Positions 8,235 through 17,420 of a stretch of DNA of 40,943 bases are shown in pieces. Origin of the DNA: Bacteroidales bacterium (GTDB taxonomy: Bacteria > Bacteroidota > Bacteroidia > Bacteroidales > P3); the NCBI GenBank assembly GCA_016283175.1, contig JAEEMK010000014.1, forward strand, positions 1-40,943, in the 5' to 3' direction. The notes below the pieces were generated by a model, which was given only the letters and a program-made list of their open reading frames with translations, was not told where the DNA came from and searched no databases. The translations under genes and the position numbers were made by a program. Position 1 is the first letter of the stretch; every line of letters begins with the position of its first letter.

Positions 8235-8645
8235 TCATTTTTTTGCGCAGCGTGGGCAGAGGCCCTTGACGATGTATTCGGTTTCTTCGGGAACAAAGCC
8301 GGCAGGTAGCGGCACCGACGGTATGACGGTGTCGGTGAGGCAGAAAGTCTGGTGGCAGTGTGTGCAGGTGATGTGGACGTGCCCGCTGCAGTGGCGTGTG
8401 TCGGCAGAGTGGCAGACACAGTATTTCTGTGAGCCGCTGCCATCGTCGACGCTGTGCAGCAGATGGGCTTCGCTAAAGAGCGTCAGCGTGCGGAACAGGG
8501 TGCTACGATCCACTGTGGGCATAGCCTCCTCGAGGTCGCCAAGGCTGAACACACCGTCGGTATGGTGGCGTACCTGTTTCCAAATCATTGTGCGCACGGC
8601 AGTTATGCGTATGCCTGCATTGGATAGTATTTCTTCGTCGGACAT
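8235..8645 (-). CDS. Fur-family metal-responsive repressor (Zur-like?)
   Basis: A 136-aa Fur-family protein. The N-terminal half is a winged helix with DRSTLFRTLTLFSEA as the recognition region. The C-terminal half has HVHITCTHC (Cys94, Cys97) and GLCPRC (Cys130, Cys133), the two CxxC pairs that bind structural zinc, and the HCSGHVH stretch used for metal sensing in the family. It lies 144 bp downstream of a Zn/Cd-type ATPase on the same strand, so a zinc-sensing (Zur-like) or related metal role is more likely than iron control. Sequence alone does not settle the metal. A candidate operator lies upstream of the ATPase. Confidence 0.9.
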   Translation of the reverse strand: MSDEEILSNAGIRITAVRTMIWKQVRHHTDGVFSLGDLEEAMPTVDRSTLFRTLTLFSEAHLLHSVDDGSGSQKYCVCHSADTRHCSGHVHITCTHCHQTFCLTDTVIPSVPLPAGFVPEETEYIVKGLCPRCAKK

Positions 8646-8723
8646 TGTTTTGATGTTTGGTTTGAAAGGTTCGCTCCCTGCGGTCGCTAGAAGGGTTTGA
8701 AAGGTTTAAGAGGTTAAGTACTA

Positions 8724-8785
8724 TTTTTTTTCACCCTTTTCACCCTTTTCAACCCTTTCACCCTTTTTCACCCTTTCTTCCCTTT
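8724..8785. repeat. Pyrimidine-rich CACCCTTTT tandem tract
   Basis: The plus strand is almost pure pyrimidine, with repeats of CACCCTTTT and close variants, preceded by GGTTTGAAAGG/GGTTTAAGAGG units at about 8660-8718. It separates the ATPase from the Fur-family gene and belongs to the same low-complexity style as other gaps in the window. Confidence 0.6.
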
Positions 8786-8789
8786 AACG

Positions 8790-10853
8790 TCATTTTCCGG
8801 TTTTTAGTGCGCGTATTGCGTTTAAAACTGCCAAAACTGTCACTCCAACGTCGGCGAAGACGGCCATCCACATTGTGGCTACGCCGATTGCAGCCAGCAG
8901 GAGGACCAGCACTTTGACGCCTATGGCGAAGACTACATTCTGGCGGGTGATGCGCAGTGTGCGGCGTGCTATGCGTATGGCTGTGGCTATCTTGACGGGC
9001 TTGTCGTCCATCAGTACTACGTCGGCGGCCTCGATGGCGGCGTCGCTGCCAAGGCCGCCCATAGCGATTCCTACATCGGCAAGGGCCAGCACCGGCGCGT
9101 CGTTGATGCCGTCGCCGACAAAGGCGGTTTTCCGCTCTCCGCTTTCCGCTTTCCGCTCTCCGTTCATCCATTGCACCTTATCCTGCGGAAGCAGCTGGGC
9201 GTGGTATTCGTCGATGCCGATTTTTGCGGCGACGTCGGCGGCGACGGTCTCGCTGTCGCCAGTAAGCATCACTGTGCGGCTGACTCCCAGAGCTTTAAGT
9301 TCTTTTATGGCTTTGGCGCTGTCGTTTTTTATCTGGTCGCTGATGACGATATGGCCTGCGTATTCGCCGTCGATGGCCACGTGTATGACTGTTCCTGTGT
9401 GGCCGCAGTCGTGCCATTGTGCACCTATGGTTTCCATCAGCTTGCTGTTGCCCACGGCGACATTCCAGTTTTCGACGTGGGCGCGTATACCTTGTCCTGC
9501 TATCTCTTCGATGTCAGTAATTTTGCAGCCGTCGGTGGCCTCGTCGGGGAAGGCGTCGCGCAGGGCGGCTCCAATGGGATGGGTGGAGTAGTGCTCTACG
9601 TGCGCGGCAAGGTGCAGCAGATGGCGCTCGTCGCATTTTTCGGGATGCACCACCTCGACGGCAAAGCGGCCGTGGGTGAGGGTGCCCGTCTTGTCGAAGA
9701 CCACTGTGCCTATGTTGGCAAGCAGGTCGATGTAGTTGGCTCCTTTGACGAGAATGCCTTTGCGCGAGGCACCGCCGATGCCGCCAAAGAAGGTTAAAGG
9801 AACACTTATGACCAGCGCGCAGGGACAGCTGACAACGAGAAACATAAGGGCGCGGTAGAGCCAAGTTGGGAACGATGATGAAAACGAAGACGAAAAGAGG
9901 GGAGACAACAGTGGTGGCACGATGGCCAGGGCAATGGCGGCAAAGACAACGACGGGTGTGTAGACGCGGGCAAAGCGGGTGATGAAGGCTTCGCTGTGCG
10001 ATTTATGTCCTGCTGCATTTTCGACAAGGTCGATTATTTTTGACACTGTGCTTTCGCCATAGGCTTTAGTCACTCGCGCTTTGACGGCACCGCTGATGTT
10101 GATGCATCCCGACAGCAGTTCGTCGCCGACGGCGATGTCGCGTGGCAGACTTTCGCCTGTGAGTGCCGATGTGTCGAGCGCTGTGGTGCCGTCGGTGACT
10201 ACGGCGTCGAGAGGTACACGCTCGCCTGGCCGGATGACGATGGTGTCGCCTATAGCGACCTCTTCGGGGTTGACGGTCAGTTCATTGCCGTCGCGGATGA
10301 CGGTTGCCGTATCAGGCCGTATGTTCATCAGGTGAGCGATGCTATCGCGGCTGCGTCCTTCGGCATAGCCTTCGAAGAGTTCGCCGACTTGGAAGAAGAG
10401 CATTACGAAGACGGCTTCGGTGAACTGCGTCTCGGCATCTGGAAGGAAGCCGATGGCCAGCGCGCCGATGGTGGCGACGGCCATCAGGAAGTGCTCGTCG
10501 AAGGCCTCGCCGTGCAGGATGCCTTCTGCGGCCTCTTTGAGGGTGTCGAAGCCCACGATGAGGTATGGTATAAGATAGATTAAAAGCAGTTGCCAGGTGG
10601 CGAGGGTGGTGTTGTGTTCGATGAAGACGGCACCGGTCAGCAGCAGGGCGGCGGTGATAATCTTTATTAATTGTTTCTTGGGCGACTCATCGTGGTCGTG
10701 GTGATGCCCGTGCCCTTCATCGTGATGGTGCTCGTGGCAGTGGCAACCTCCTTCGTGATGGTGTTCGTGATGGTGATGCTCGCCGTGGCACTGACAATGA
10801 CTATGTTCGCAGTGCTCTTCGTGATGGTGTGTATCGTGGTGATTATGATCCAT
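8790..10853 (-). CDS. zntA: Heavy-metal P1B-type ATPase, Zn/Cd exporter
   Basis: A 687-aa P1B-type ATPase. Residues 2-54 are a His/Cys-rich stretch in place of the usual CxxC HMA domain. Then come paired transmembrane helices, the actuator TGES motif, the membrane SCPCAL motif (Cys343, Cys345), the phosphorylation motif DKTGT (Asp387), an HP motif (STHPIG), TGDSE and GDGIND. The last membrane region has FADVGVTVLAVLNAIR, whose Asp matches the zinc-binding Asp of the ZntA/CadA group. It should pump Zn(II), Cd(II) or Pb(II) out of the cytoplasm. The loop before GDGIND (WMNGERKAESGERK) is encoded by 7-nt repeats (9132-9161). It is flanked by an outer-membrane protein gene and a Fur-family gene on the same strand. 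Confidence 0.93.
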   Translation of the reverse strand: MDHNHHDTHHHEEHCEHSHCQCHGEHHHHEHHHEGGCHCHEHHHDEGHGHHHDHDESPKKQLIKIITAALLLTGAVFIEHNTTLATWQLLLIYLIPYLIVGFDTLKEAAEGILHGEAFDEHFLMAVATIGALAIGFLPDAETQFTEAVFVMLFFQVGELFEGYAEGRSRDSIAHLMNIRPDTATVIRDGNELTVNPEEVAIGDTIVIRPGERVPLDAVVTDGTTALDTSALTGESLPRDIAVGDELLSGCINISGAVKARVTKAYGESTVSKIIDLVENAAGHKSHSEAFITRFARVYTPVVVFAAIALAIVPPLLSPLFSSSFSSSFPTWLYRALMFLVVSCPCALVISVPLTFFGGIGGASRKGILVKGANYIDLLANIGTVVFDKTGTLTHGRFAVEVVHPEKCDERHLLHLAAHVEHYSTHPIGAALRDAFPDEATDGCKITDIEEIAGQGIRAHVENWNVAVGNSKLMETIGAQWHDCGHTGTVIHVAIDGEYAGHIVISDQIKNDSAKAIKELKALGVSRTVMLTGDSETVAADVAAKIGIDEYHAQLLPQDKVQWMNGERKAESGERKTAFVGDGINDAPVLALADVGIAMGGLGSDAAIEAADVVLMDDKPVKIATAIRIARRTLRITRQNVVFAIGVKVLVLLLAAIGVATMWMAVFADVGVTVLAVLNAIRALKTGK
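9132..9161. repeat. Heptamer repeat inside the P-type ATPase gene
   Basis: On the coding strand, GGARAGC units follow one another four times, with a fifth partial one. Seven is not a multiple of three, so each unit is read in a new frame, giving GERKAESGERK. The loop has about the usual family length, so the reading frame and core motifs are kept. Confidence 0.75.
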
Positions 10854-10886
10854 AATTGTACATTTTTATTGTTTGTTTTCTGAATG

Positions 10887-10923
10887 CAAAATTATGGCTC
10901 TTTTCTCGCAACTGAGTTGCAAA
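10887..10923 (-). promoter_or_regulatory. Promoter and 6-1-6 palindrome upstream of the ATPase
   Basis: TAATTTTG (minus strand, 10887-10894) matches the -7 consensus and lies 34 bp before the ATG. Just upstream, 10908-10920 is GCAACTGAGTTGC, a 6-1-6 inverted repeat over the -33 zone. A TTTG (10920-10923) is present but 25 bp away, more than the ideal 19. Fur-family operators are commonly inverted repeats with a 1-bp centre, so this is a candidate site for the neighbouring regulator (inference). Confidence 0.55.
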
Positions 10924-10967
10924 GATGGTTTCTGGCTTTTTTGCAGGCTGGAAGCCTGCGCTCCAGG

Positions 10968-12209
10968 TCAGAACAGCAGGAATTTCTCCTTGAAGCGCAT
11001 ATAGAAACCGAAGAGGAGGTCGGTCTTGCGGAGGTCGAGATCGTAGAGGGCGTCAATCTGAAGGCCAAGGTTAAGGCCTTTGAATTCGTGTTCGGCAGAA
11101 AGGGTGAATGTAAGTATGTTGCGAATGTCTGTGGCGTTTGCAAGGTTTGGCGATGCAGGAATGTGCAGGGCGCTGTAAGCGTTGGCCGACCAGAAGAGCG
11201 GCGAGCCGAAGGCACTGAAATAGTGGTCGCCGTGCCAGAAACCAGCAACGGCGCGGAGGCTCCATCCGCGTCGTTCGTCGTGCATAGGTCTATGGTATTC
11301 GTAGGCCAGGGTGGGGTAGAAGGCGTTGCCGCCGTGGTCGAGGGTATTGTCTTCAAGATGATAGAAATATAGTGGTAGGTCGAAAGTCAATATGTTGTAT
11401 TTGGATTGGATGTTGTTGCCCCAAAGAAAGGAGGCCTGAAGCCCGATGCGCTCGTTGAAGGTGGTGACGGTGTTGGTGTCGATGGTTTTGACTTCGCCGC
11501 CTCGATGGCTGGCGAGGAAGTGTGCCGGAAGTGTTATTTCCCAACCATTTGTGTATGATTTTGCTATTTCTCCGCCTTCGGGATTGTGTTCTATATGATT
11601 TGTTATGTTGCTGAAAAGCAGTAATGTGTGTTTTGTTCCCATCGAGAAGCGTTCCTGGTCGGGTGTCCACGGGGTCAAGTAATGCTGCCAGTCGAGCCAA
11701 GTGTCGCTGATCCATCTTTTGGTGTGTGTAAGAATCTGAAGGCCATCTTCCTGATAGTTGAAAATCCATCGTGAAGGATCGTAGACGGGAGCGTCGAGCC
11801 GGTGGGTGTGGCTGCCGTAGAGAGTGCCGGCGACGAGGGTGAGCCATTGGGTGGGCTTGTATAGAAGTGAAAATGTGGGTCGAATGCGGTAGAGCGAGTC
11901 GAGCCCTGCGAAGGCCGAAGCGTTTAAGCCTACCGACAGCTGGGCGCGCTCGTTGATGCCGTAGACGAGGGCAGGCGAGAGGCGGAATCCAGTGACGGAA
12001 TAGCCTTTGGCATAGGGTGTTGCGTATTCGGCATCGAGGAAGAAACCGTTGGCGTCGACGTCGAGCGACAGGTGGCGGCAGTTGTGAACGAGGTCGCTGC
12101 CGGTTGGAGGAAGGTCGGCGAGCATCGAAAGAGTCGCGTTGCTGAGCTGAGCCGCTGCCGAAAGAGTTGCAGCCATTGCCAAAGCGAGGAAGAAAAAGTG
12201 ACGTTTCAT
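10968..12209 (-). CDS. Outer-membrane beta-barrel protein, unknown function
   Basis: A 413-aa protein with a signal peptide (cleavage near SAAAQ). Alternating hydrophobic/polar strands rich in Tyr, Trp and Phe run throughout (TFSLLYKPTQWLTLVAG; LLFGFYMRFKEKFLLF), and the last residue is Phe, a typical beta-barrel assembly signal. No named family was recognised. It lies 114 bp upstream of the Zn/Cd ATPase on the same strand with its own strong promoter, so it may belong to metal handling, but it may equally be an unrelated surface protein. The ATPase gene has a separate -7 box in the gap. Confidence 0.8.
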   Translation of the reverse strand: MKRHFFFLALAMAATLSAAAQLSNATLSMLADLPPTGSDLVHNCRHLSLDVDANGFFLDAEYATPYAKGYSVTGFRLSPALVYGINERAQLSVGLNASAFAGLDSLYRIRPTFSLLYKPTQWLTLVAGTLYGSHTHRLDAPVYDPSRWIFNYQEDGLQILTHTKRWISDTWLDWQHYLTPWTPDQERFSMGTKHTLLLFSNITNHIEHNPEGGEIAKSYTNGWEITLPAHFLASHRGGEVKTIDTNTVTTFNERIGLQASFLWGNNIQSKYNILTFDLPLYFYHLEDNTLDHGGNAFYPTLAYEYHRPMHDERRGWSLRAVAGFWHGDHYFSAFGSPLFWSANAYSALHIPASPNLANATDIRNILTFTLSAEHEFKGLNLGLQIDALYDLDLRKTDLLFGFYMRFKEKFLLF

Positions 12210-12228
12210 AACTTCATTTTTGAAATTG

Positions 12229-12259
12229 CAAAGGTACTAATTATGCCGCGAATGGCAAA
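12229..12259 (-). promoter_or_regulatory. Consensus -33/-7 promoter for the outer-membrane protein
   Basis: On the minus strand TTTG (12256-12259), exactly 19 bp, then TACCTTTG (12229-12236): a full match to the Bacteroidota sigma factor consensus, 19 bp before the ATG at 12209. Confidence 0.75.
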
Positions 12260-12360
12260 ATATATTTTCCGCTGGGCAGAAAATGTCCATTTTCGTGTCA
12301 GAAAATCAAAAGTTTATGTTTTCTTATTAAAATCTTTATTAATATATGGAAAAAAAATCC

Positions 12361-12368
12361 TATTTTTG
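12361..12368 (+). promoter_or_regulatory. -7 box (TATTTTTG) for guaB
   Basis: An exact TAnnTTTG match 19 bp upstream of the ATG at 12388. A longer frame opens at 12346 but would begin upstream of this promoter, which supports the 12388 start. The -33 element is weak. Confidence 0.65.
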
Positions 12369-12387
12369 CACGAAATTTTATCGTTAT

Positions 12388-13860
12388 ATGTATACAGATA
12401 CCACAAAATTCATTGGCGAGGGTTTGACATACGATGATGTGCTCCTCGTCCCCAGCTTTTCAGACATTCTTCCGCGCGAAGTAAGAGTAAATTCGCGCTT
12501 CTCACGCAACATCACGCTCAACATTCCAATGGTCAGTGCCGCTATGGACACTGTCACCGAGGCTGCTATGGCCATCGGTATGGCTCAGGAAGGTGGTATC
12601 GGCGTGTTACACAAGAATATGTCCATCGAGAACCAAGCTAACGAGGTACGCAAGGTGAAACGTTCGGAGAACGGTATGATTGTCGACCCCGTCACGTTGG
12701 GTAAAGATGCACTGGTGAAAGATGCTTTGAGCCTGATGCACGAATACCATATTGGTGGTATCCCAATCGTCGATTCTGACAAAAGACTGATTGGTATGGT
12801 TACCAACCGCGACTTGCGTTTTGAACGTAATATGAGTCGCCCGCTCAGTGAAATAATGATTACCGACCTTGTCACCACCCACGAAGGCACAACCTTTGAA
12901 GAGGCCGCCGAAATATTGCAGGAACACAAGATCGAGAAACTGCCTGTCGTCAATGGCGAAGGACAGTTTGTCGGTCTGATTACCTACAGCGACATTATGA
13001 AGAACAAGGAACACCCGTATGCCTGCAAGGACGACAACGGCCGTCTGCGTGTGGCTGCAGGTGTCGGTATCACTGCCGATATGATGGATCGTATCGATGC
13101 ACTTGTGGCCGCAGGTGTAGATGCCATTGTCATAGATACTGCCCACGGTCATTCCATTCGTGTTGTGGAAGCACTTAAAACTGCCAAAGCCAAATATCCC
13201 AACCTTGATGTCGTTGTCGGCAACATCGCCACTGGCGAGGCTGCCCTGATGCTTGCCGAAGCTGGCGCCGATGCTGTGAAAGTCGGTATAGGACCGGGAA
13301 GCATCTGCTCGACCCGTATCATTGCCGGTATAGGTGTGCCGCAGCTTACGGCAGTGTGCGAGGTGGCCGGTGCTTTGAAGCAGGGTGGCTATGACATTCC
13401 TCTGATTGCCGACGGCGGTATTCGCTACAGTGGAGATATCGTCAAAGCCCTTGCCGCTGGTGCCAGTAGCATTATGATTGGTTCGTTGGTGGCTGGCGTC
13501 GACGAGGCTCCGGGCGAGACCATCATTTTCGAAGGTCGTAAGTTCAAATCGTATCGCGGTATGGGTTCGCTCGAGGCTATGCAGAGCGGCTCGAAGGACC
13601 GCTATTTCCAGGACAAGGAGACGGATGTCAAGAAGCTTGTTCCCGAGGGTGTTGTGGGGCGTGTGCCTTACAAGGGCTCTCTGAATGAGGTGTTGTACCA
13701 GCTGGTCGGCGGACTTAAGGCCGGTATGGGCTATACTGGTTCGAAGGATATCGAGACACTGCAGAAGGCTAAGTTTATACGCATCACCGCCGCTGGTCGT
13801 ACGGAGAGCCATCCGCACGATATTGCCATTACGCGTGAAGCACCAAACTATTCGAGATAA
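12388..13860 (+). CDS. guaB: IMP dehydrogenase
   Basis: A 490-aa enzyme that oxidises IMP to XMP with NAD+, the first committed step of GMP synthesis. Start chosen at [23 protein letters not shown], giving the usual family length. Two CBS domains lie at about residues 100-205 ([33 protein letters not shown]). The catalytic loop GPGSICSTR has Cys307, the phosphate loop is [10 protein letters not shown], and the flap region is [10 protein letters not shown] with SKDRYFQ. The next gene follows after 41 bp on the same strand. Confidence 0.98.
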   Translation: MYTDTTKFIGEGLTYDDVLLVPSFSDILPREVRVNSRFSRNITLNIPMVSAAMDTVTEAAMAIGMAQEGGIGVLHKNMSIENQANEVRKVKRSENGMIVDPVTLGKDALVKDALSLMHEYHIGGIPIVDSDKRLIGMVTNRDLRFERNMSRPLSEIMITDLVTTHEGTTFEEAAEILQEHKIEKLPVVNGEGQFVGLITYSDIMKNKEHPYACKDDNGRLRVAAGVGITADMMDRIDALVAAGVDAIVIDTAHGHSIRVVEALKTAKAKYPNLDVVVGNIATGEAALMLAEAGADAVKVGIGPGSICSTRIIAGIGVPQLTAVCEVAGALKQGGYDIPLIADGGIRYSGDIVKALAAGASSIMIGSLVAGVDEAPGETIIFEGRKFKSYRGMGSLEAMQSGSKDRYFQDKETDVKKLVPEGVVGRVPYKGSLNEVLYQLVGGLKAGMGYTGSKDIETLQKAKFIRITAAGRTESHPHDIAITREAPNYSR

Positions 13861-13901
13861 TAATTAGATAATCCTTAAAATTTAACTGATATAAAGATAA
13901 A

Positions 13902-16004
13902 ATGAGAAAACTCTTTGTTTTTCTGTTTGCGTTTGTAATGACTGTTGGCCTTCAGGCTCAGAAGAAGGATAACCCAGTGGTTTTTGAAATCAATGGCAAA
14001 AAGATATATAAGTCGGAGTTTATGAGGGAGTTTCTCCGCTCTATAGGCAAAGATACCAACGCTGCTCCTACAGCTTGCACGTATGAAAAACGTCAGGCAT
14101 TGGAGGAATATGTTGATCTGTATGTCAACTACCGTGCCAAGCTTGAAGACGCGTTTGCGCAGGGTTTAGACACTATGCCTGATATGGTCAAGGAGCTTAA
14201 AGGCTATCGTAATGAGCTTGCAGCTCCGTATTTGATTGACTCTGCCACACTCCGCCAAATCCTTCTTGAAGCCTATGAACGTAATCATTACACGTTACAC
14301 GCAGCCCATATTCTTGTAAGACTTGACAAAATGCCAACGCCGGCCGATACAATCAAGGCTTACAACAAGGCTATGGAGTACTACAATCGTGTCGTCGGTG
14401 GCGAGGATTTTTTTGCTGTTGCCGCTGAAGCCGCCGAGGTGCGTTTCAAGGAAGAACGTATTCCCGAAGACGATCCGCGCAGACAGGACAAAGGCGACCT
14501 TGGCAATTTTACCGTTTTCGAGATGGTTTATCCTTTCGAATCGGCAGCATACAGCCTGAATCCCGGCGAGGTTTCAAAGCCGGTACGTACCGCATATGGT
14601 TACCATATCGTCAAACTGTTGGAGAAGAATCCTTATTTCGGCAAATGCACTTTCCAGCATATCTGGGTAGCTTCAAGTGCTAATCCGTCACAGTCGCAGG
14701 CTCGTATCCGTCAGGCTTATGAATTGATAATCGATGGTAAGAATTTCTCCGATGTGTGTCGCGATTACACCGATGACAACAGTACTGCCGACAAAGGCGG
14801 ACTGCTCAGTGATATGACTGCCCGCCAGATACCTCCTGAATATGTGACACTTCTTTCGCATATGAGACCGGGAGATTTTACCGAACCGTTTGAAACTTCA
14901 TATGGCTGGCACATACTCAAACTTGTCAGTCGCGACAGTTTGGCCTCGTTTGAAGAAATGATGCCCTATTACAAGCAACGTCTGAGCAGAGACTCGCGCA
15001 GCGTCAAACCTCGTGAAGCCTTTGTTGAACAGTGCAAGGGAAAATACAATTTTGTTGACTATACAAAGATGTATATGAAGCCTGCAAAAGTCAAAGGCAA
15101 GAAGGGTAATCAGAAGAAGGTTGCATTGGCGTCACTGGACGAGTGTCTGGCAGCATTGAATGACTCTGTGTTTATGAAAGCTTGGCAGTACAATGAAGGT
15201 ATGGTAACCGACAAGCGTCCTCTTTTCAGCGTTGAGGAATGTGAATATACAGCTGTCGACCTGCTCAAGTTCATTGAAGGACACCAAAAAGCAGAAATGC
15301 CTGTCGATTTAAAAATGTACTTGGAAAACAGGTATAACAATTTCATCAATGACAAGGTTTTTGAATATGCCGACAAACATTTGGAAGAAGAACATAATGA
15401 TTTTGCATCATTGATGAACGAGTATCGCAATGGTCTTATGATTTTTGCCTACAATGATAAAATGATATGGTCGAAGGCTATCAAGGACACTGTGGGACTT
15501 GCTGAATTCTATAAGATGTTCTCGGCTTCGCGCAACATTGACAATGAGGCTGACGCACCTTATTTCTGGAATGAGCGTGCTGACATTACGGTCGTAACTG
15601 TTCCCGACAACCAGTCCATCGCCTCGGACAAAGTCGTAAAAATCCTTGCAAAAGCTACCAAGAAAGGTTGGGACAATGGGATGATATCTAATGCTATAAA
15701 TGAAAAGAAGAAAGGTGATGCCACTTTCACTGTCAAGAATATGCTCAAATTGGAAAAAGAGCATCAGAATATTCTTCAGAACGACCAGTGGCGTAATGGT
15801 ATTTATGTCAATACCAAGACCAATGGCTATGAAGTGGTACGCGTCGACAAACTCTACGACCCGTGTCTGAAATCGCAGAGCGAAGCTCGCGGCTATTATA
15901 TCAATGAATATCAGACCTATCTTGAAAAGGAACTTTTGAAGAATTTAAAGAAAAAGTATAATGTCATCGTCCATCAGGATGTTATTGACGAGATTACTTA
16001 TTGA
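13902..16004 (+). CDS. Large periplasmic PpiC-type peptidyl-prolyl isomerase
   Basis: A 700-aa exported protein (signal peptide MRKLFVFLFAFVMTVGLQAQ). Two parvulin/PpiC-like domains are visible: about residues 131-245 (HAAHILVRLDK, GDLGNFTVFEMVYPFESAAYSLNPGEVSKPV, YGYHIVKL) and 248-345 (FQHIWVASS, KGGLLSDMTARQIPPEYV, GWHILKL). The second is less typical. The C-terminal half is a long helical, charged region without an obvious family. It likely folds outer-membrane or secreted proteins together with the SurA-like protein encoded 20 bp downstream. The pair after guaB is a gene order I recall from other Bacteroidota. Confidence 0.92.
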   Translation: MRKLFVFLFAFVMTVGLQAQKKDNPVVFEINGKKIYKSEFMREFLRSIGKDTNAAPTACTYEKRQALEEYVDLYVNYRAKLEDAFAQGLDTMPDMVKELKGYRNELAAPYLIDSATLRQILLEAYERNHYTLHAAHILVRLDKMPTPADTIKAYNKAMEYYNRVVGGEDFFAVAAEAAEVRFKEERIPEDDPRRQDKGDLGNFTVFEMVYPFESAAYSLNPGEVSKPVRTAYGYHIVKLLEKNPYFGKCTFQHIWVASSANPSQSQARIRQAYELIIDGKNFSDVCRDYTDDNSTADKGGLLSDMTARQIPPEYVTLLSHMRPGDFTEPFETSYGWHILKLVSRDSLASFEEMMPYYKQRLSRDSRSVKPREAFVEQCKGKYNFVDYTKMYMKPAKVKGKKGNQKKVALASLDECLAALNDSVFMKAWQYNEGMVTDKRPLFSVEECEYTAVDLLKFIEGHQKAEMPVDLKMYLENRYNNFINDKVFEYADKHLEEEHNDFASLMNEYRNGLMIFAYNDKMIWSKAIKDTVGLAEFYKMFSASRNIDNEADAPYFWNERADITVVTVPDNQSIASDKVVKILAKATKKGWDNGMISNAINEKKKGDATFTVKNMLKLEKEHQNILQNDQWRNGIYVNTKTNGYEVVRVDKLYDPCLKSQSEARGYYINEYQTYLEKELLKNLKKKYNVIVHQDVIDEITY

Positions 16005-16024
16005 TTAAAAAATAGTTAACAACA

Positions 16025-17395
16025 ATGCGCAAACTAATTGCATTCTTCTTGCTTGCATCGGCAGTATTACCTCTTACAGCGCAGAATGTAACGGGTTCTA
16101 CACTTTCCAACGAAGAACCTGTCATTGACAAGGTCGTTGCTGTCGTAGGCAAAAACATAATCAAATTGTCGGAGATTGAGAATGGTTATGTCAACATACG
16201 CATCCGTCAAGGATATGACAGGGCTTTTGAGAATCGATGCAACATTCTTGAAGGACTGCTTATCTCCAAACTTTTGATTCACAAAGGCCAGGTAGACAGT
16301 ACCGAGGTTACCGACGAAGAAGTCGCCAGCAATGTGCAATATTACATAAATGCCTATGAAAGCCAGTACGGCAGCAAAGAGGCTATGCGACAGGCAACAG
16401 GATATACATACGATGAGTTGAAAGACATATTGACCAAAATGTTGCGCGAACGTATGCTCTCCGAACGCGTACAGGCGGGATTGACAAATACTGTCAAGGT
16501 GACTCCTCGCGAGGTGTCTGAATACTTTAACAAGATTCCTGCAGACAGTGTGCCTGTTTTCGAGGAGACTTTTGAAGTGGCGGAAATAGTTCGAAAACCA
16601 GACATTAACGAGGCAGAACGTGACCGTGTCAAATTGGAGCTTAACAAGATGAGAGAAAGAATATTGAAAGGCGAAGTGCAGTTCTCAACACTTGCCACAC
16701 TATATTCTGAAGACCCGGGCTCGGCAGGGAAAGGCGGTGAACTTGGTTTTCATACCCGTGGATACTGGGTCGCCGAGTTTGAAGCCGCTGCTTTTGCGCT
16801 CAAACCGGGTGAAGTATCTCCTGTCATCGAAACCAAATTCGGCTTCCATCTCATTCAATTCATCGAACGTCGCGGCAACACCATTAATTGCCGCCACATA
16901 TTGATGTCTCCCAAAGTGTCGTCGGAAGACCTGCTGAAAAACCGTATTCTTCTTGACAGCATCGCCCAGGAAGTCAGATTGGGACATACTACCTTTGCCG
17001 ATGCGGCAAGTCATTTCTCGGACAATGCCAACAAAATCGAAGGAGGCAGGGTGACGCATCCATCAGGTGGCTATTTGTTCACACTCGACGAACTCAAGCA
17101 GCTTTATCCAGGCATTGGATTCTCTTCGATGAATGCCGGCGAGGTCAGCAACGCCACAGCTATGAAAACCGAGGACAACAAGGATGCCTATCGTATTGTC
17201 ACTGTCTTGCGTCGCAATCCCAAGCACAAGGCCAATCTCACCGATGACTACGACCGAATATATAACGCAGCGTTGGAAAATGCCAAACAGGAAAAAATCC
17301 TTGACTGGGCACAGAAAACAATAAAGAATACATATATTCATATAGACGACGACTTCAAAGACTGCAATTTTAAACTCAAATGGGCCTCTGAATAG
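16025..17395 (+). CDS. surA: SurA-like periplasmic chaperone/PPIase
   Basis: A 456-aa exported protein (signal peptide ending LPLTAQ). The N-terminal chaperone region starts VIDKVVAVVGKNIIKLSEIENG, the SurA N-domain signature. A first PpiC domain (about residues 175-285) has FEVAEIVRKP, GKGGELGFHTRGYWVAEFE and FGFHLIQFIERRG. A second, more divergent one (about 290-395) starts INCRHILMSPKV. SurA assists folding of outer-membrane beta-barrels. The gene follows the larger PPIase by 20 bp and precedes moxR by 25 bp, so all are probably co-transcribed. The symbol is assigned by family resemblance. Confidence 0.93.
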   Translation: MRKLIAFFLLASAVLPLTAQNVTGSTLSNEEPVIDKVVAVVGKNIIKLSEIENGYVNIRIRQGYDRAFENRCNILEGLLISKLLIHKGQVDSTEVTDEEVASNVQYYINAYESQYGSKEAMRQATGYTYDELKDILTKMLRERMLSERVQAGLTNTVKVTPREVSEYFNKIPADSVPVFEETFEVAEIVRKPDINEAERDRVKLELNKMRERILKGEVQFSTLATLYSEDPGSAGKGGELGFHTRGYWVAEFEAAAFALKPGEVSPVIETKFGFHLIQFIERRGNTINCRHILMSPKVSSEDLLKNRILLDSIAQEVRLGHTTFADAASHFSDNANKIEGGRVTHPSGGYLFTLDELKQLYPGIGFSSMNAGEVSNATAMKTEDNKDAYRIVTVLRRNPKHKANLTDDYDRIYNAALENAKQEKILDWAQKTIKNTYIHIDDDFKDCNFKLKWASE

Positions 17396-17420
17396 ATGTC
17401 GTTCCAAAGCATAAAACAAT

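Noticed and set aside
12346..12387. Upstream start for guaB
   Set aside because: It begins before the -7 box at 12361-12368, so it would not be in the transcript; the 12388 start gives the usual IMPDH length.
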